From Nostoc sp. NMS9 (GTDB lineage Bacteria; Cyanobacteriota; Cyanobacteriia; Cyanobacteriales; Nostocaceae): a stretch of DNA of 42,869 nt. The stretch is from contig NZ_JABXKL010000102.1 in NCBI RefSeq assembly GCF_017114995.1, positions 1 to 42,869 of the forward strand, written 5' to 3'. Positions 25,025 to 34,155 of the stretch are shown here, piece by piece; position 1 is the first letter of the stretch, and the number at the start of each line of letters is the position of its first letter. The notes under the pieces are model-generated. The model made no database searches. It was not told the DNA's origin and worked only from the letters and a program-made list of their open reading frames with translations. Position numbers and translations under genes: made by a program.

Positions 25025-25561
25025 CTAATCTGCAATCAACTCGACTGCATCTCGTCCATCAGAATTTTGTAAGTAAACTTTGACAATTTCTTCTTTAGCT
25101 GTAGGCAACTTCTTGCCAATAAAATCTGGGTGAATTGGTAATTCTCGATGGCCTCTGTCTACTAACACAGCTAAACGAATCACTTCTGGTCTACCGTAAT
25201 CGTTGACTGCGTTCAAAGCAGCGCGAATCGTCCGTCCTTTGAAAATCACATCATCCACGAGTACAACCGTTTTCCCGGTAAGGTCAAAAGGAATTTCGCT
25301 TTTCGTTGGAGTCCGCAATCCAATTTTGTCAAGGTCATCTCGATAAAATGTAATGTCCAAAGCACCGACTGACACTGCTACACCTTCGAGCGTCTCAATT
25401 TGACGCGCCAATAATTCGGCTAATAACGCACCCCTGGTATAAATACCAAGAAGTACCAGCTCAGACAAATCACGCGTCCTTTCGACAATTTGAGAGGCAA
25501 GGCGAGTCAAGGTACGACGGATTTCTTCGGATGAGAGAATTTCAACTACTTTGGCAGACAT
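25025..25561 (-). CDS. pyrR: PyrR, pyr regulator and uracil phosphoribosyltransferase
   Basis: A 178-residue type I phosphoribosyltransferase. The PRPP-binding loop is VVLVDDVIFKGRTIRAAL (about residues 93-110). The N-terminal EIRRTLTRLASQIVERT and the C-terminal LAVLVDRGHRELPIHPDFIGK are characteristic of PyrR. Members bind pyr mRNA in some bacteria and make UMP from uracil. No pyr operon is nearby, so in this genome it may act mainly as an enzyme or in trans. It lies 89 nt downstream of cobD on the same strand, separated by tandem heptamers. Confidence 0.92.
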   Translation of the reverse strand: MSAKVVEILSSEEIRRTLTRLASQIVERTRDLSELVLLGIYTRGALLAELLARQIETLEGVAVSVGALDITFYRDDLDKIGLRTPTKSEIPFDLTGKTVVLVDDVIFKGRTIRAALNAVNDYGRPEVIRLAVLVDRGHRELPIHPDFIGKKLPTAKEEIVKVYLQNSDGRDAVELIAD

Positions 25562-25650
25562 AGCAAGTCATCAGTTAGGAGTGATAAGTTAAGAGTTAGG
25601 AGTTTTTATTCTTAACTCCTAACTCCTAACTCCTAACTTTATATTTCTCA
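25562..25650. repeat. Heptamer tandem repeats (TAACTCC)
   Basis: TAACTCC is repeated in tandem near 25613-25636, with inverted copies (GTTAGGAG) at 25574 and 25595, so the region can fold into a hairpin. It is of the short tandem repeat kind common between genes in Nostocales. Confidence 0.65.
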
Positions 25651-26622
25651 TTACCTATTTGGGAGCATTAAGAATATTGCGATCGCTATCCCTAACCATA
25701 GCAAAAAACAATATCGAGTCAGCTGTAAAGCATTCTGAATAGAAGTTGCAGTAATGGCATAAATAGCATCTCCTAGCAGTGGTTTGTACTTAGCTACTCC
25801 CCGATACCAATTTGTACCCCCCATTTGCACACCCAAAAATGCCGCATAGGCGCACTCACTCCAGCCAGAATTGGGACTAGGATCGTTAATTGCATCCCGA
25901 CGACAAATTTGCCAAATATGCATCGGTTTGCCCGATAGCAGCGCCAGAGTCACGACTGTTAACCGACAAGGTAGCCAAGTCAAACAATCTTCTAACCGCG
26001 CACAGAACCATCCTAAATAAGTATAGGGTGCTTCTCGATAGCCTACCATTGAATCAAGGGTACTGCTGGCTTTATATGCTAAAGCCAAGGGAGTTGGCCC
26101 CATAACTGGTATAAAGACACCAACAATTGCATAAAAAAGCGGAGCCATGACCCCATCGGTGGCATTTTCTGCAACCGTTTCTAAAACGGCTCGTGAAATT
26201 TCTGCTTGTGAGAGGTTTTGGGTATCTCGACCAACGTAATTACTTAAAATTTTTCGAGCCTTCTCCAAATCTCCCACTGTTAAAGGTTGTAAAACAGCCT
26301 CCGCTGCTGCTCGCAAACTTCTGCCAGCAAAACAACTAGCCAAAAGAATGCTATCTATTGCAATTCCTAAGAGTGGATGAACCCATCTGGCAATTTGAAT
26401 AATCAAAAAGCCAACAAAACCGCTACCAATTATTAAAATAATACCTAGTAAAATTCCAGCTAGGCGTTGTGTTAGAGAACTTTGACACAATTGGAGAAAA
26501 AATTTGGTTAGGCGAGAAATTAGCCACCCCATAACTTGCACTGGATGAGGCCAATCCCAAGGATCGCCAATTAAGTAATCTAAAAATGCTGCAATTATTA
26601 AGATATAGATATTATTAGTCAT
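25651..26622 (-). CDS. cobD: Adenosylcobinamide-phosphate synthase
   Basis: A 323-residue membrane protein (CobD/CbiB) that joins the aminopropanol side chain to adenosylcobyric acid in cobalamin synthesis. DYLIGDPWDWPHPVQVMG at the N-terminus is the family signature. ENATDGVMAPLFYAIVG and AYKASSTLDSMVGYREAPY (about residues 152-200) are the central conserved blocks, and PSPNSGWSECAYAAFLGVQM the third. It has several hydrophobic segments. There are no other cobalamin genes nearby and no B12 riboswitch is evident in the short 5' gap. Also called cbiB. Confidence 0.93.
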   Translation of the reverse strand: MTNNIYILIIAAFLDYLIGDPWDWPHPVQVMGWLISRLTKFFLQLCQSSLTQRLAGILLGIILIIGSGFVGFLIIQIARWVHPLLGIAIDSILLASCFAGRSLRAAAEAVLQPLTVGDLEKARKILSNYVGRDTQNLSQAEISRAVLETVAENATDGVMAPLFYAIVGVFIPVMGPTPLALAYKASSTLDSMVGYREAPYTYLGWFCARLEDCLTWLPCRLTVVTLALLSGKPMHIWQICRRDAINDPSPNSGWSECAYAAFLGVQMGGTNWYRGVAKYKPLLGDAIYAITATSIQNALQLTRYCFLLWLGIAIAIFLMLPNR

Positions 26623-26644
26623 AAGTCACGAGTTAAGGGTTAAA

Positions 26645-26681
26645 AGTCAAGGGTCAATATTTAGACTATTGACTCTTGACT
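26645..26681. terminator. Inverted repeat downstream of the Rrf2 gene
   Basis: AGTCAAGGGTCAATA (26645-26659) and TATTGACTCTTGACT (26667-26681) form a 15-bp stem with one mismatch and a 7-nt loop, overlapping the regulator stop codon. It may terminate the regulator transcript before cobD. It also has the look of the local heptamer repeats. Confidence 0.4.
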
Positions 26682-27120
26682 AAACCACAAAACTAGCTTC
26701 TTCTCCAAGGGAAGCTTGCCGACTCCGAGCATCGTAATAAAGGTCTGCCAGAGTAATACTGTATAAAGCTTCTTTAACCTTTTGGTTGAGTCTCTGCCAG
26801 AGGCTAAACGTTACCCAATCTTCGGCTTGTGTAGGTGCTGGGGTGTGATGAGGTAAATGGCTAGTCTCGCCAACAGCTTCTAAAATTTGTCCTATAGATA
26901 TTTGTGCAGGCTCTCTTGCCAATTGATATCCGCCGATGCTACCACGAATTGATTTCACTAAAGACGCACGACGCATTTCTATTAGTAGTTTTTCGAGGTA
27001 AGGAGCTGGGATATCTTGGCGTTTAGCGATCGCTCTCACAGATACAGGCCCATATCTTGGCTGTAAACTTAAATCTAGCAACGCCTTCACACTATAGTGT
27101 CCTCTGGTAGTTAATTTCAT
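26680..27120 (-). CDS. Rrf2-family transcriptional regulator
   Basis: A 146-residue winged-helix regulator. MKLTTRGHYSVKALLDLSLQ and the recognition region VSVRAIAKRQDIPAPYLEKLL (about residues 26-46) define the Rrf2 family. GSIGGYQLAREPAQISIGQI is the wing and dimer hinge. The three cysteines that hold an Fe-S cluster in IscR and NsrR are absent: no Cys is visible in the protein. It should therefore sense something other than an Fe-S cluster, as CymR-type members do. It is divergent from cyabrB. A palindrome at 27361-27382 is a possible target. Confidence 0.88.
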   Translation of the reverse strand: MKLTTRGHYSVKALLDLSLQPRYGPVSVRAIAKRQDIPAPYLEKLLIEMRRASLVKSIRGSIGGYQLAREPAQISIGQILEAVGETSHLPHHTPAPTQAEDWVTFSLWQRLNQKVKEALYSITLADLYYDARSRQASLGEEASFVV

Positions 27121-27574
27121 TTTGGCAAGCTTTGTTCTTTGTCCTTTGTCTTCGTTGGCACTGCATCTCCCTGAAAAGAAATTCTGATGGTCGGCTTCCG
27201 ACTCTTAAACTTCTTTAGTTTGTCGTTTCTAAATAACCAATGACTAAGGATCAGTTTTGCTTATCATTCTATGACTCAGTTCTCATCCTTAAGAAAGAGA
27301 CAACCTTTAGAGCGTTAGTTTAGAAAACTTAAAACAAATATAGTCTAGCAGTAATTCACAAACTATATACATATATATAGTTATCAGCATTGCCAGCATT
27401 ATCTAAAATAGATTGTCTTAGCAATATTGGTAATGGCATAACAATTGTGCATCTGAGTGTAATATACTTGGCTAGGTTGAGATAAAAACTAAAGGATTAT
27501 GTTCCTGTTAGCTCAACCTCAGCTAAAATAAAATCGATTCAAACACTTCAAACATTCATTTTCGACCTAAGTTG
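27121..27574. promoter_or_regulatory. Divergent promoter region with AT palindrome
   Basis: No gene seen. At 27361-27382 AACTATATA and TATATAGTT are perfect 9-bp arms around CATA, a fitting shape for an operator of a dimeric regulator such as Rrf2. Other parts are AT-rich and must carry the promoters of the Rrf2 gene (leftward) and the cyAbrB gene (rightward). The site is roughly midway, so either or both could be controlled. Confidence 0.4.
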
Positions 27575-27988
27575 ATGCCTAAACAGAAAAAAATTGAACC
27601 CCTACTCGGTGAAGAACTGCTCAAAAAAGTCAAAGAGCTAGAGAGCGAGAGCAAAGAAGACAAAGCCAAGAAGTGCGGCTACTATACCGTTACCAAAAAT
27701 GGTATAGAGCGCGTCAATATGATGAAGTTCTTAAATGCCCTAATTGATGCTGAAGGCATTCAGTTAGACAGTACACCCAGCGCTAATGGGCGTGGTGGAC
27801 GTAGTGCTAGCTATAGAATTAGTGTGCAATCGAATGGTAACTTACTCATAGGTTCAGCTTATACAAAACAGATGAATCTTAAACCAGGAGATGAGTTTTT
27901 GATCACTTTAGGCAAAAAGCACATTCGTCTGAGACAGGTAGATCCAGAAGATCGCGAAGATGATGAAGCCATAGAAGCCACGGCTTAA
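27575..27988 (+). CDS. cyAbrB transcriptional regulator
   Basis: A 137-residue cyanobacterial AbrB-like protein. In cyAbrB proteins the SpoVT/AbrB-type DNA-binding fold is at the C-terminal side: SYRISVQSNGNLLIGSAYTK and MNLKPGDEFLITLGKKHIRL. The N-terminal PLLGEELLKKVKELESESKE and CGYYTVTKNGIERVNMMKF blocks are specific to this family. Known members regulate carbon and nitrogen metabolism, hydrogenase and heterocyst genes, and can act as nucleoid-like proteins. I start at ATG 27575 rather than the adjacent TTG at 27572. It is monocistronic here, with a long 5' region shared with the Rrf2 gene. Confidence 0.88.
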   Translation: MPKQKKIEPLLGEELLKKVKELESESKEDKAKKCGYYTVTKNGIERVNMMKFLNALIDAEGIQLDSTPSANGRGGRSASYRISVQSNGNLLIGSAYTKQMNLKPGDEFLITLGKKHIRLRQVDPEDREDDEAIEATA

Positions 27989-28129
27989 TAAATAGTCATT
28001 AGTCAATTCTCCGTTGTCATTTGTCCTTTGTCCTTTGTGAAAAAAAATGACTATAAACAGTCATTAGTCAAGTGTCATTTGTCCTTTGTGAAAGCCAATG
28101 ACCAATGACCAATGACTAATGACTAATGA
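27989..28129. repeat. Heptamer repeats between convergent genes
   Basis: Tandem heptamers TGTCCTT and AATGACT/CAATGAC (28010-28130), partly duplicated (GTCATTTGTCCTTTGTGAAA twice). Inverted copies of TCATTAGTC / GACTAATGA allow folding. This is a typical heterocyst-former short tandem repeat cluster, here between two convergent stop codons. Confidence 0.7.
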
Positions 28130-30019
28130 CTATATGTGTAGTGGGTAAGACTGGTAATAGTGGCGAAGTGCCTTGCGTGTTACTGCTAAATTACAGGTTA
28201 ATGCAATTTGCTCTTTTTCTAATAAACCCAAAATGCGATCGGGTTTGTCTCGTGCTACCACTGGTAATTGATGTAAACCTCGAAGACTCATCCGGTCTAA
28301 AGCCTCAGATAAAAGTTCATCTTGCCATGCATAGAGAATTTCAGTAGTACAAATGTCTATGAGAGTTTGACTGGATAAATTATCTGGAATTTCACTTAGG
28401 GAATTTGAGTATGTTTGCCAAATAGCAAGGGCACGGTTAATATCTTCCAAAGAAAGTATACCAACTAATTGTTCTGCTTGATCAAATACTAAAGCACTAA
28501 GGACGCGATCGCGGGTCATTTCCACAGCTGCATCTAATACTCCCAGGGTTGCAGGTAACTTTTTGGGACAGGGGTACATGGCATCTTCGACCAAAATTTG
28601 CTGCACAATTTCCGCTTGTTCATCTTTCAATTCCGAAAGCCCAATCTGTTGTAGATTAGAGTTAGAGTTAAAAGTTGGTTTAATCCTTTCTACTAGCCAA
28701 ACACTCAAACCTACAGCTGCCATTAACGGTAAAACAATTCGATAGTCGCGGGTTAATTCAAACAGCATTAAAATAGCCGTTAACGGCGCTCTCACACTAG
28801 CAGCCAGCACTGCTGCCATTCCCACCATTGCGTAAGCTGGGGGAGCCGCCATTTGATCGCAAATTGTGGGGAATGCTACGGCTAACATTTTGGCGTAAGC
28901 CGATCCAAAAGAAGCACCTAAAAACATTGCTGGTGCGAACAAACCACCGATGAAACCACTACCCGCACTAATTGCAGTCATCAATAACTTCACCACCAAC
29001 AACACCACCAATAAGTAGAGTGGAAACTCCACATCTTGAAGCATTGCTTCTACAGTTTCATAACCGACACCCAGAATTTGCGGGAAGTGCAAAGCAACAG
29101 CGCCAATGATCGCACCGCCAATAATTGGATGAATTGGCTGAGGAATTCGTCCCAAAAAATCAAAACCTGGAACCTTCCCAGCAAAGCAGGCTTTTGCTAA
29201 ACGAATTGATTGAGTATAAGCCAGAGAAACTAGGCTGGCCCCTAAACCCAAACCAAGATAAAGAGGTAATTCCAAGGGACTGCGAACTTGGTAAACAGGT
29301 AAATCAAAAGCAGGTTGAGCCCCCAAACCAATTTGGGCAATTAATGCTGCTACCACCGCTGCTAGCAGCACCACACTGACAGCAGAAGTAGCAAAAGATG
29401 TAGCTCCCATCACCACCTCTAGGGCAAAAAAGACTCCAGCGATGGGAGCATTAAATCCCGCAGCCAGTCCAGCCGCCGCGCCAGCACCTAACAGCAAACG
29501 TTGTCGTTCTTGAGATACATTGAGGATCACAGAGAACAACATTCCAAAATTTGCGCCAATTTCGACACTCGGCCCCTCTGGCCCCAAAGAAGCACCACTC
29601 CCCAAAGAAACAGATGCAGCCAGCATTTTTGTCACTGGTCGTAGTGGTCGCTTAATCTCTGTTCCCTGAGAAGCGGCGATGAGAGATGAAAGTCCAGGGC
29701 CAAAGTCTTGAGTACGCCAACGCATCAAGCCAACAATTAATCCGCCAAGGGTGGGAACGCAGGCTAAAGTCCAAGCACCCCAGGCGCCAATTTGACCCAT
29801 TAAATTTTCCAGCATCAGCTGGTGAACCAACTGGATTAAATAGTGAAAGGTGACTACACCCATACCAGTACCACCGCCAATGAGCATGGCTAAAAACAGC
29901 ACAACTGTTTCTGGGGATGGTTGAAAACGATTAATTAGGTGAGCTAGATGAGCGGAAGGTGTAGGAAAGGCAGGTTGTTCCGTTACCTTCCTCAGTTGAG
30001 TGGGAGGCAAGAGAGTCAT
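28130..30019 (-). CDS. ClC chloride channel or transporter with CBS pair
   Basis: A 629-residue ClC protein. The three ion-path motifs are present: GSGASLGPEGPSVEIG (about residues 142-157, with the gating Glu), GSGFIGGLFAPAMFLG, and the earlier GGGTGMGV and GPGLSSL helices. Around 10-12 membrane helices are followed by two CBS domains (about 480-620; AMYPCPKKLPATLGVLDAAV and then LHQLPVVARDKPDRILGLLE), which usually sense adenine nucleotides. Whether it is a channel or an H+/Cl- exchanger cannot be settled by eye. The stop is at 28130, right after the heptamer repeats. Confidence 0.92.
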   Translation of the reverse strand: MTLLPPTQLRKVTEQPAFPTPSAHLAHLINRFQPSPETVVLFLAMLIGGGTGMGVVTFHYLIQLVHQLMLENLMGQIGAWGAWTLACVPTLGGLIVGLMRWRTQDFGPGLSSLIAASQGTEIKRPLRPVTKMLAASVSLGSGASLGPEGPSVEIGANFGMLFSVILNVSQERQRLLLGAGAAAGLAAGFNAPIAGVFFALEVVMGATSFATSAVSVVLLAAVVAALIAQIGLGAQPAFDLPVYQVRSPLELPLYLGLGLGASLVSLAYTQSIRLAKACFAGKVPGFDFLGRIPQPIHPIIGGAIIGAVALHFPQILGVGYETVEAMLQDVEFPLYLLVVLLVVKLLMTAISAGSGFIGGLFAPAMFLGASFGSAYAKMLAVAFPTICDQMAAPPAYAMVGMAAVLAASVRAPLTAILMLFELTRDYRIVLPLMAAVGLSVWLVERIKPTFNSNSNLQQIGLSELKDEQAEIVQQILVEDAMYPCPKKLPATLGVLDAAVEMTRDRVLSALVFDQAEQLVGILSLEDINRALAIWQTYSNSLSEIPDNLSSQTLIDICTTEILYAWQDELLSEALDRMSLRGLHQLPVVARDKPDRILGLLEKEQIALTCNLAVTRKALRHYYQSYPLHI

Positions 30020-30492
30020 TGAGAGGCGGGGTAAATGTAAGAAAAAATTTAAATTTTTATCTGTTACTTATCATTGTGAGCCATTATTTAGCAACCGGAC
30101 AAGTAGACTTTATTTGCTTAACTTACAAAGCTTTAACTAAAAACGTCATTGTGCAAAATTTTTGTGGGGAGAATGGTTAAATGAGAGAGAATTATTTAAG
30201 GGTCAGCGATACCTAAGTTAGGCGTAGCTGCGGCTAGTGGGGTGCGAGCGATCGCCAACGCTATTTTTTCTAGAGACAACAAAGTTTTTTCGGCTGGGTG
30301 GACGCACCCGTAAACATTAACTATGAGTCATCCTTGCTTAAATCTAGCTATACTCGTGTTGCGACCATTAAGCCATCCTTGGTAGTAATAGAATGTATGT
30401 ATGATTGATGCCTGATGTTAGATCGTAAATTGATCCCAATTCAATATAGCTATTGTTATAGAGCGAGTAAATGGACTAGGCGGATGAGGTAA
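30020..30492. other. Intergenic, no gene seen
   Basis: It contains a degraded HIP1-type repeat around 30215-30265 (GGCGTAGCTGCGGCTAG, GCGAGCGATCGCC). It should carry the divergent promoters of the ClC gene and the zinc-ribbon gene. No RNA gene or strong hairpin was noticed. Confidence 0.5.
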
Positions 30493-30879
30493 ATGAATAT
30501 ACACACTTTTGATAATCATTATGTTACTTGCCCAATTTGCCAAAGAAATGCCACGCCAAAACCAGTTAAAACGCGCATGGGCTTGTTTTGCTGTCCCTAT
30601 TGCCAGGAAAGGCTAGTAGTTTGCCAAAGTGGTCATTATGTCCGCGATCCGTTTACTTGGAGACAATTGATGATGTCTTCGTCGCTACGTCGTCAAAGCC
30701 GACCTTTAGCGAGGATTATCAGAGATTTTGTCCTACTCAAGCGTCCTATGGTAGCCTTGGCTGTAGGTAGTGCCATTTTTTTTAGTGCGATCGCTTTGAC
30801 CCAAGAAAAGACAAGCTATGATCGCCAAATTCTTCCCACAACAGAGAAAGTTAATGACCCAGGAAACAAATCTCAGTAA
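30493..30879 (+). CDS. Zinc-ribbon membrane protein, unknown function
   Basis: A 128-residue protein. The N-terminus has two CxxC pairs (CPIC near residue 14 and CPYC near residue 35) plus CQSGHY, suggesting a zinc ribbon. Basic helical sequence (RRQSRPLARIIRDFVLLKR) precedes one hydrophobic segment (MVALAVGSAIFFSAIALT, about 86-103). The tail is short and polar. It looks like a single-pass membrane protein with a cytosolic zinc-binding head. I do not recognise the family. GAGG lies 6 nt upstream of the ATG. No operon partner is nearby. Confidence 0.7.
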   Translation: MNIHTFDNHYVTCPICQRNATPKPVKTRMGLFCCPYCQERLVVCQSGHYVRDPFTWRQLMMSSSLRRQSRPLARIIRDFVLLKRPMVALAVGSAIFFSAIALTQEKTSYDRQILPTTEKVNDPGNKSQ

Positions 30880-31597
30880 ATCGATTACTTTGGTATAAAT
30901 CAAATTCTACTTTGATTTTTGTAATATTATAACTAAATGCTCTTATAAAATCGTGTCTTATTACCCCAAATAGGACACGGTTTTATATTATGTCCCTTTA
31001 AAGAGTGATCGCCCATTAGACATCTAATGAAATTAAATATGCGTTATCTATAACTCTTGTAAAGATGTAGCAGTGCTACATCTTTACATTTATTTTTAGT
31101 CGTATCTCTATTAGTTGAACAAAAGTGTTGAATGCAGTCCCCCCGATAATTTTAATTTGGGTGCTGTCAGGGAAACCATTCTCAAAAGTGCAGGTATATA
31201 ATGCACCCAAACAACAGTTATTAACCTGATGATTTCTTGTTCCACAAGTATGATCTCTTTATTTCCGCCAAACTATGCTAGTAAATATTTCCCTATTTTG
31301 GAAAAAGCATTAAATCTTTACTAAATTTGTAAAAAGTTAACTTAAAAAGCCATTGAGAAATTTGTGAATTAGCCTTATTCTACTTTAACGCCCTTAATTA
31401 CTCTTGCCAGAGAATAAATGTAAATTTCTTATGGCACAAGACTTTTGACCAAAAAATCAAGAGTACTAACATTGTGTTAAAAAATAAAGGCTTTAACCCT
31501 CTGACTATTATATGAGGTTTAAAAGTTAGCTTCGATTTTTAGTTAGTGAGAGTGATGGAAGAGGGTTAACATATCGAACTTCAAACTATTAACAATT
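30880..31597. other. Long intergenic region with two hairpins
   Basis: No gene seen in 718 nt. 30944-30987 is a stem (TATAAAATCGTGTC / GACACGGTTTTATA around an A/C loop), probably the zinc-ribbon gene terminator. 31058-31088 is a perfect 31-nt palindrome with 15-bp arms (TGTAAAGATGTAGCA) around a single G. The last 400 nt form a long A/T-rich leader to the next gene. Confidence 0.6.
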
Positions 31598-33610
31598 GTG
31601 GTAAAAACTAATAATTCTACCAGCGCGTCTGTTGCACAAAAGGATGATTATCCAGGACGTGCATACTTTATTCGGCATGGTGAAAGCACTAGCAACGAAC
31701 GCAACATTTTTGCAGGAATACTAGATGTTGACCTCACCGTATTTGGTAGGTTACAGGCACGCCGTGCAGGTGCTGACATTAAGAAAAAGGGTGTGAAGTT
31801 TGATGCAGTATACGTATCTCACATGAGGCGGGCGCGGCAAACTTGTGAAATCGCCCTTGCTGAAAGTCAGGCGTTGAAGTCGCCCGATATTCCTGTTGAG
31901 ATTGACCATCGGATTAGCGAGAAATCCTTTGGCATTTTTGCAGGACGTAACCTAAATCTACTTCGTCTTGCCCTTGGCTACGAAGGCTTCGAGGAAATGT
32001 TGCATTCCCATAACGAAGCACCTCCGGCTGGCGAGAAGATTTCACAAGTTTACTATCGCGCTGAACGTTTCTACGAGGACAAGGTTGTACCGCACTTGAA
32101 ACGGGGCGAAACTGTTTTAGTAGTCTGCCACCAATATGTATTGGAGCCTTTAGCACTTTATTTAAGTGATTTACCACCGACTGATTATAAACATCTAAAA
32201 CTCCCTAATGGTAAAGCTCTCAGTGGTGAGGAGCTAGTCAAGTTTCGCGACAAGGAATCCGGTGGTGCAGCTGAAAAACGTAAACAGATCAACGATCTGT
32301 CAATTATGTGGGCAATTTTGCTCTATGCTGCTGCGTTCTTACTGGGATGCTTGGTAAGGGCAATTAGCGCCTCCTCAGTTGGAATTCCCTCAGAACTATT
32401 TCGAGCGATCATCGTTGTCTGTCTGGCGGCTTCAACGTTTTATACTTACCTGGATATTGACTTTGCAGCGAGTAAACGCAAAGTAACTTCAACAGTGAAG
32501 TATATAGTCTACGCCTGGATGTTGGTGAGATGGGTAGTTGGGCTACTTTTAATATTTTCTGGAATCTTGTATCAAAATCCAGGGGATTTGTACAAAGTTA
32601 TGTGGGTGCTTTTTTGGATGGTTCCACCCGCCCTTACTTCCCCAGTTTTATCAGTACTCTGGGGCGGTAATCTTTATCCCTCGGCTATCTTATCAAGGAC
32701 GTTATCAATCATCGCTCCAGCTGCACTGATTGTGACATTTGGCTTGGCAAAACAATTACCAATTAACAGTTCAAGCCTGATATTTTTCGGTGTCATTCTA
32801 ATTGTTGGTTTGGCAATACCGGGAGCGATCGCTCAATTTTGGCGTGACAAATCTCCTGTTGAATCAAATCACCACAGTAAGAACTGGAAATTTATTGGAG
32901 TGCTTGCTGTCGCATTAATGGCTTTGGCAACTGGGTTTCAGTTTACTCCATCAACATTCCTGGGCGATTTATTTTTCTCAACGGATGCAACGCGATCGCT
33001 AGCTTGTCTGCAACAACTGGCAGTGGCAACATTAGTCTTTATCTTAATGCGCGTCTTTGCCGTATTAACTTCAGTGTTTACAAAAGGCAAGCTGAATAAG
33101 GCAGAAGCTAGAGATGCTTATATCCTGCTTGTTAATCCCAACTTTTTCCTTTGGGCTGCTCTTTTCCTCGGAGTTAGTGCAACTGCAAATCCCGACGCCA
33201 TAAGATATGCAATTTTTTGGGCAGCACTGGGATTCTTCTGCATACCACTTGTTGAGCAGATATTGTTTATGAATTCATTTGGTAATGAATTATTGCGAGA
33301 AACACTGCGTTCTTCGAGAATGGCAACAGAAGATGTGAGAAAACTGTTCCAGCAATTGGATACAGATGGCAGCAATGCACTCGATAAAGACGAGATTATG
33401 GAGCTTTTAGGTCGAATAGAAGATATGACAACAGGCGAACGTAGCTCTGAAGATGTCAGGAGGTACGTAACTGATTTTCTTTTCAACATTCTTGACGCCG
33501 ATAAAAATGGCACAGTCGATTTAGTAGAGTTAGAAGAGTATGTATCAACCTACGGGTTAGTTGCTAACCTTAACGTTGTCTCTGCTGCTGCATCCCCGGT
33601 AGAAAGATAA
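31598..33610 (+). CDS. Histidine phosphatase / multi-pass membrane / EF-hand fusion
   Basis: A 670-residue fusion. Residues 20-230 are a phosphoglycerate-mutase-like phosphatase with the catalytic RHGE (26-29) and the second catalytic His in VLVVCHQY. Residues about 232-565 contain roughly eight to ten membrane helices. PPALTSPVLSVLWGGN recalls secondary carriers of the bile-acid/auxin-efflux fold, but this is only a resemblance. The C-terminus has two EF-hands with good calcium ligands, DTDGSNALDKDE and DADKNGTVDLVE. Calcium-dependent transport or signalling coupled to a phosphatase is plausible. Translation starts at GTG 31598 without a clear ribosome site. A strong terminator follows. Confidence 0.8.
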   Translation: MVKTNNSTSASVAQKDDYPGRAYFIRHGESTSNERNIFAGILDVDLTVFGRLQARRAGADIKKKGVKFDAVYVSHMRRARQTCEIALAESQALKSPDIPVEIDHRISEKSFGIFAGRNLNLLRLALGYEGFEEMLHSHNEAPPAGEKISQVYYRAERFYEDKVVPHLKRGETVLVVCHQYVLEPLALYLSDLPPTDYKHLKLPNGKALSGEELVKFRDKESGGAAEKRKQINDLSIMWAILLYAAAFLLGCLVRAISASSVGIPSELFRAIIVVCLAASTFYTYLDIDFAASKRKVTSTVKYIVYAWMLVRWVVGLLLIFSGILYQNPGDLYKVMWVLFWMVPPALTSPVLSVLWGGNLYPSAILSRTLSIIAPAALIVTFGLAKQLPINSSSLIFFGVILIVGLAIPGAIAQFWRDKSPVESNHHSKNWKFIGVLAVALMALATGFQFTPSTFLGDLFFSTDATRSLACLQQLAVATLVFILMRVFAVLTSVFTKGKLNKAEARDAYILLVNPNFFLWAALFLGVSATANPDAIRYAIFWAALGFFCIPLVEQILFMNSFGNELLRETLRSSRMATEDVRKLFQQLDTDGSNALDKDEIMELLGRIEDMTTGERSSEDVRRYVTDFLFNILDADKNGTVDLVELEEYVSTYGLVANLNVVSAAASPVER

Positions 33611-33642
33611 TTAATTATTGCTCTCTCAACAGATTTAGCTGA

Positions 33643-33692
33643 GAAAGACTTTTTAAATCCCATCGTGAATGGGATTTAAAAAAAGCCTTTCT
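33643..33692 (+). terminator. Strong hairpin terminator
   Basis: TTTTTAAATCCCAT and ATGGGATTTAAAAA are complementary arms around CGTGA. Outer bases (GAAAG / CTTTC) extend the stem to about 20 bp. It lies just after the phosphatase-EF-hand gene. Confidence 0.75.
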
Positions 33693-33827
33693 TCTATCAT
33701 GAAAAGTATTTTGTACCGCAATCAACATCATTCTTCTAATATAAATTTGGAAAAGGTACATTTTTACTTGCTAAATCTAGAATAAAAAGCCTTTGTGAAA
33801 GTGTTTGTAAATTAAGAAAAAATAAAT

Positions 33828-34145
33828 ATGAAATTAGACAAGTTTATCTTAGCACAAAATATGGCTTTCCTGATATCTATTCCCCCGGAAAGCAATCTAG
33901 CTAAATTACTGGCTTTTTGCCTGACTACAAAGGCTGGGAAAAATACTCCAGGAACCAAAATATTAGAAATGACTTATGACCTAATAGAAAATCCATCTAA
34001 GTTACCTTATTGGACTCAAGACATTATGGGACAGGATTTAGATTACACTACTGAAGAGTGGAAAGCACTGGCAAATATGGGTATTAAGGATGCTAATGAT
34101 TTTATGGCTACTTTATGGCAGGAATTAGAAAATTTGAGTTTGTAA
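33828..34145 (+). CDS. Small protein of unknown function upstream of a globin
   Basis: A 105-residue acidic, mostly helical protein. I do not recognise its family. It contains SNLAKLLAFCLTTKAGKNTP, a single Cys, and the C-terminal block YTTEEWKALANMGIKDANDF. There is no signal peptide or membrane helix. It ends 10 nt before the globin-fusion gene on the same strand, so the two are almost certainly co-transcribed and may work together. An AT-rich 200-nt promoter region follows the terminator upstream. Confidence 0.65.
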   Translation: MKLDKFILAQNMAFLISIPPESNLAKLLAFCLTTKAGKNTPGTKILEMTYDLIENPSKLPYWTQDIMGQDLDYTTEEWKALANMGIKDANDFMATLWQELENLSL

Positions 34146-34155
34146 AAGAAAAAGT

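Noticed and set aside
26623..26679. Cobalamin riboswitch before cobD
   Set aside because: Only 57 nt separate the genes and no B12-box-like sequence is present.
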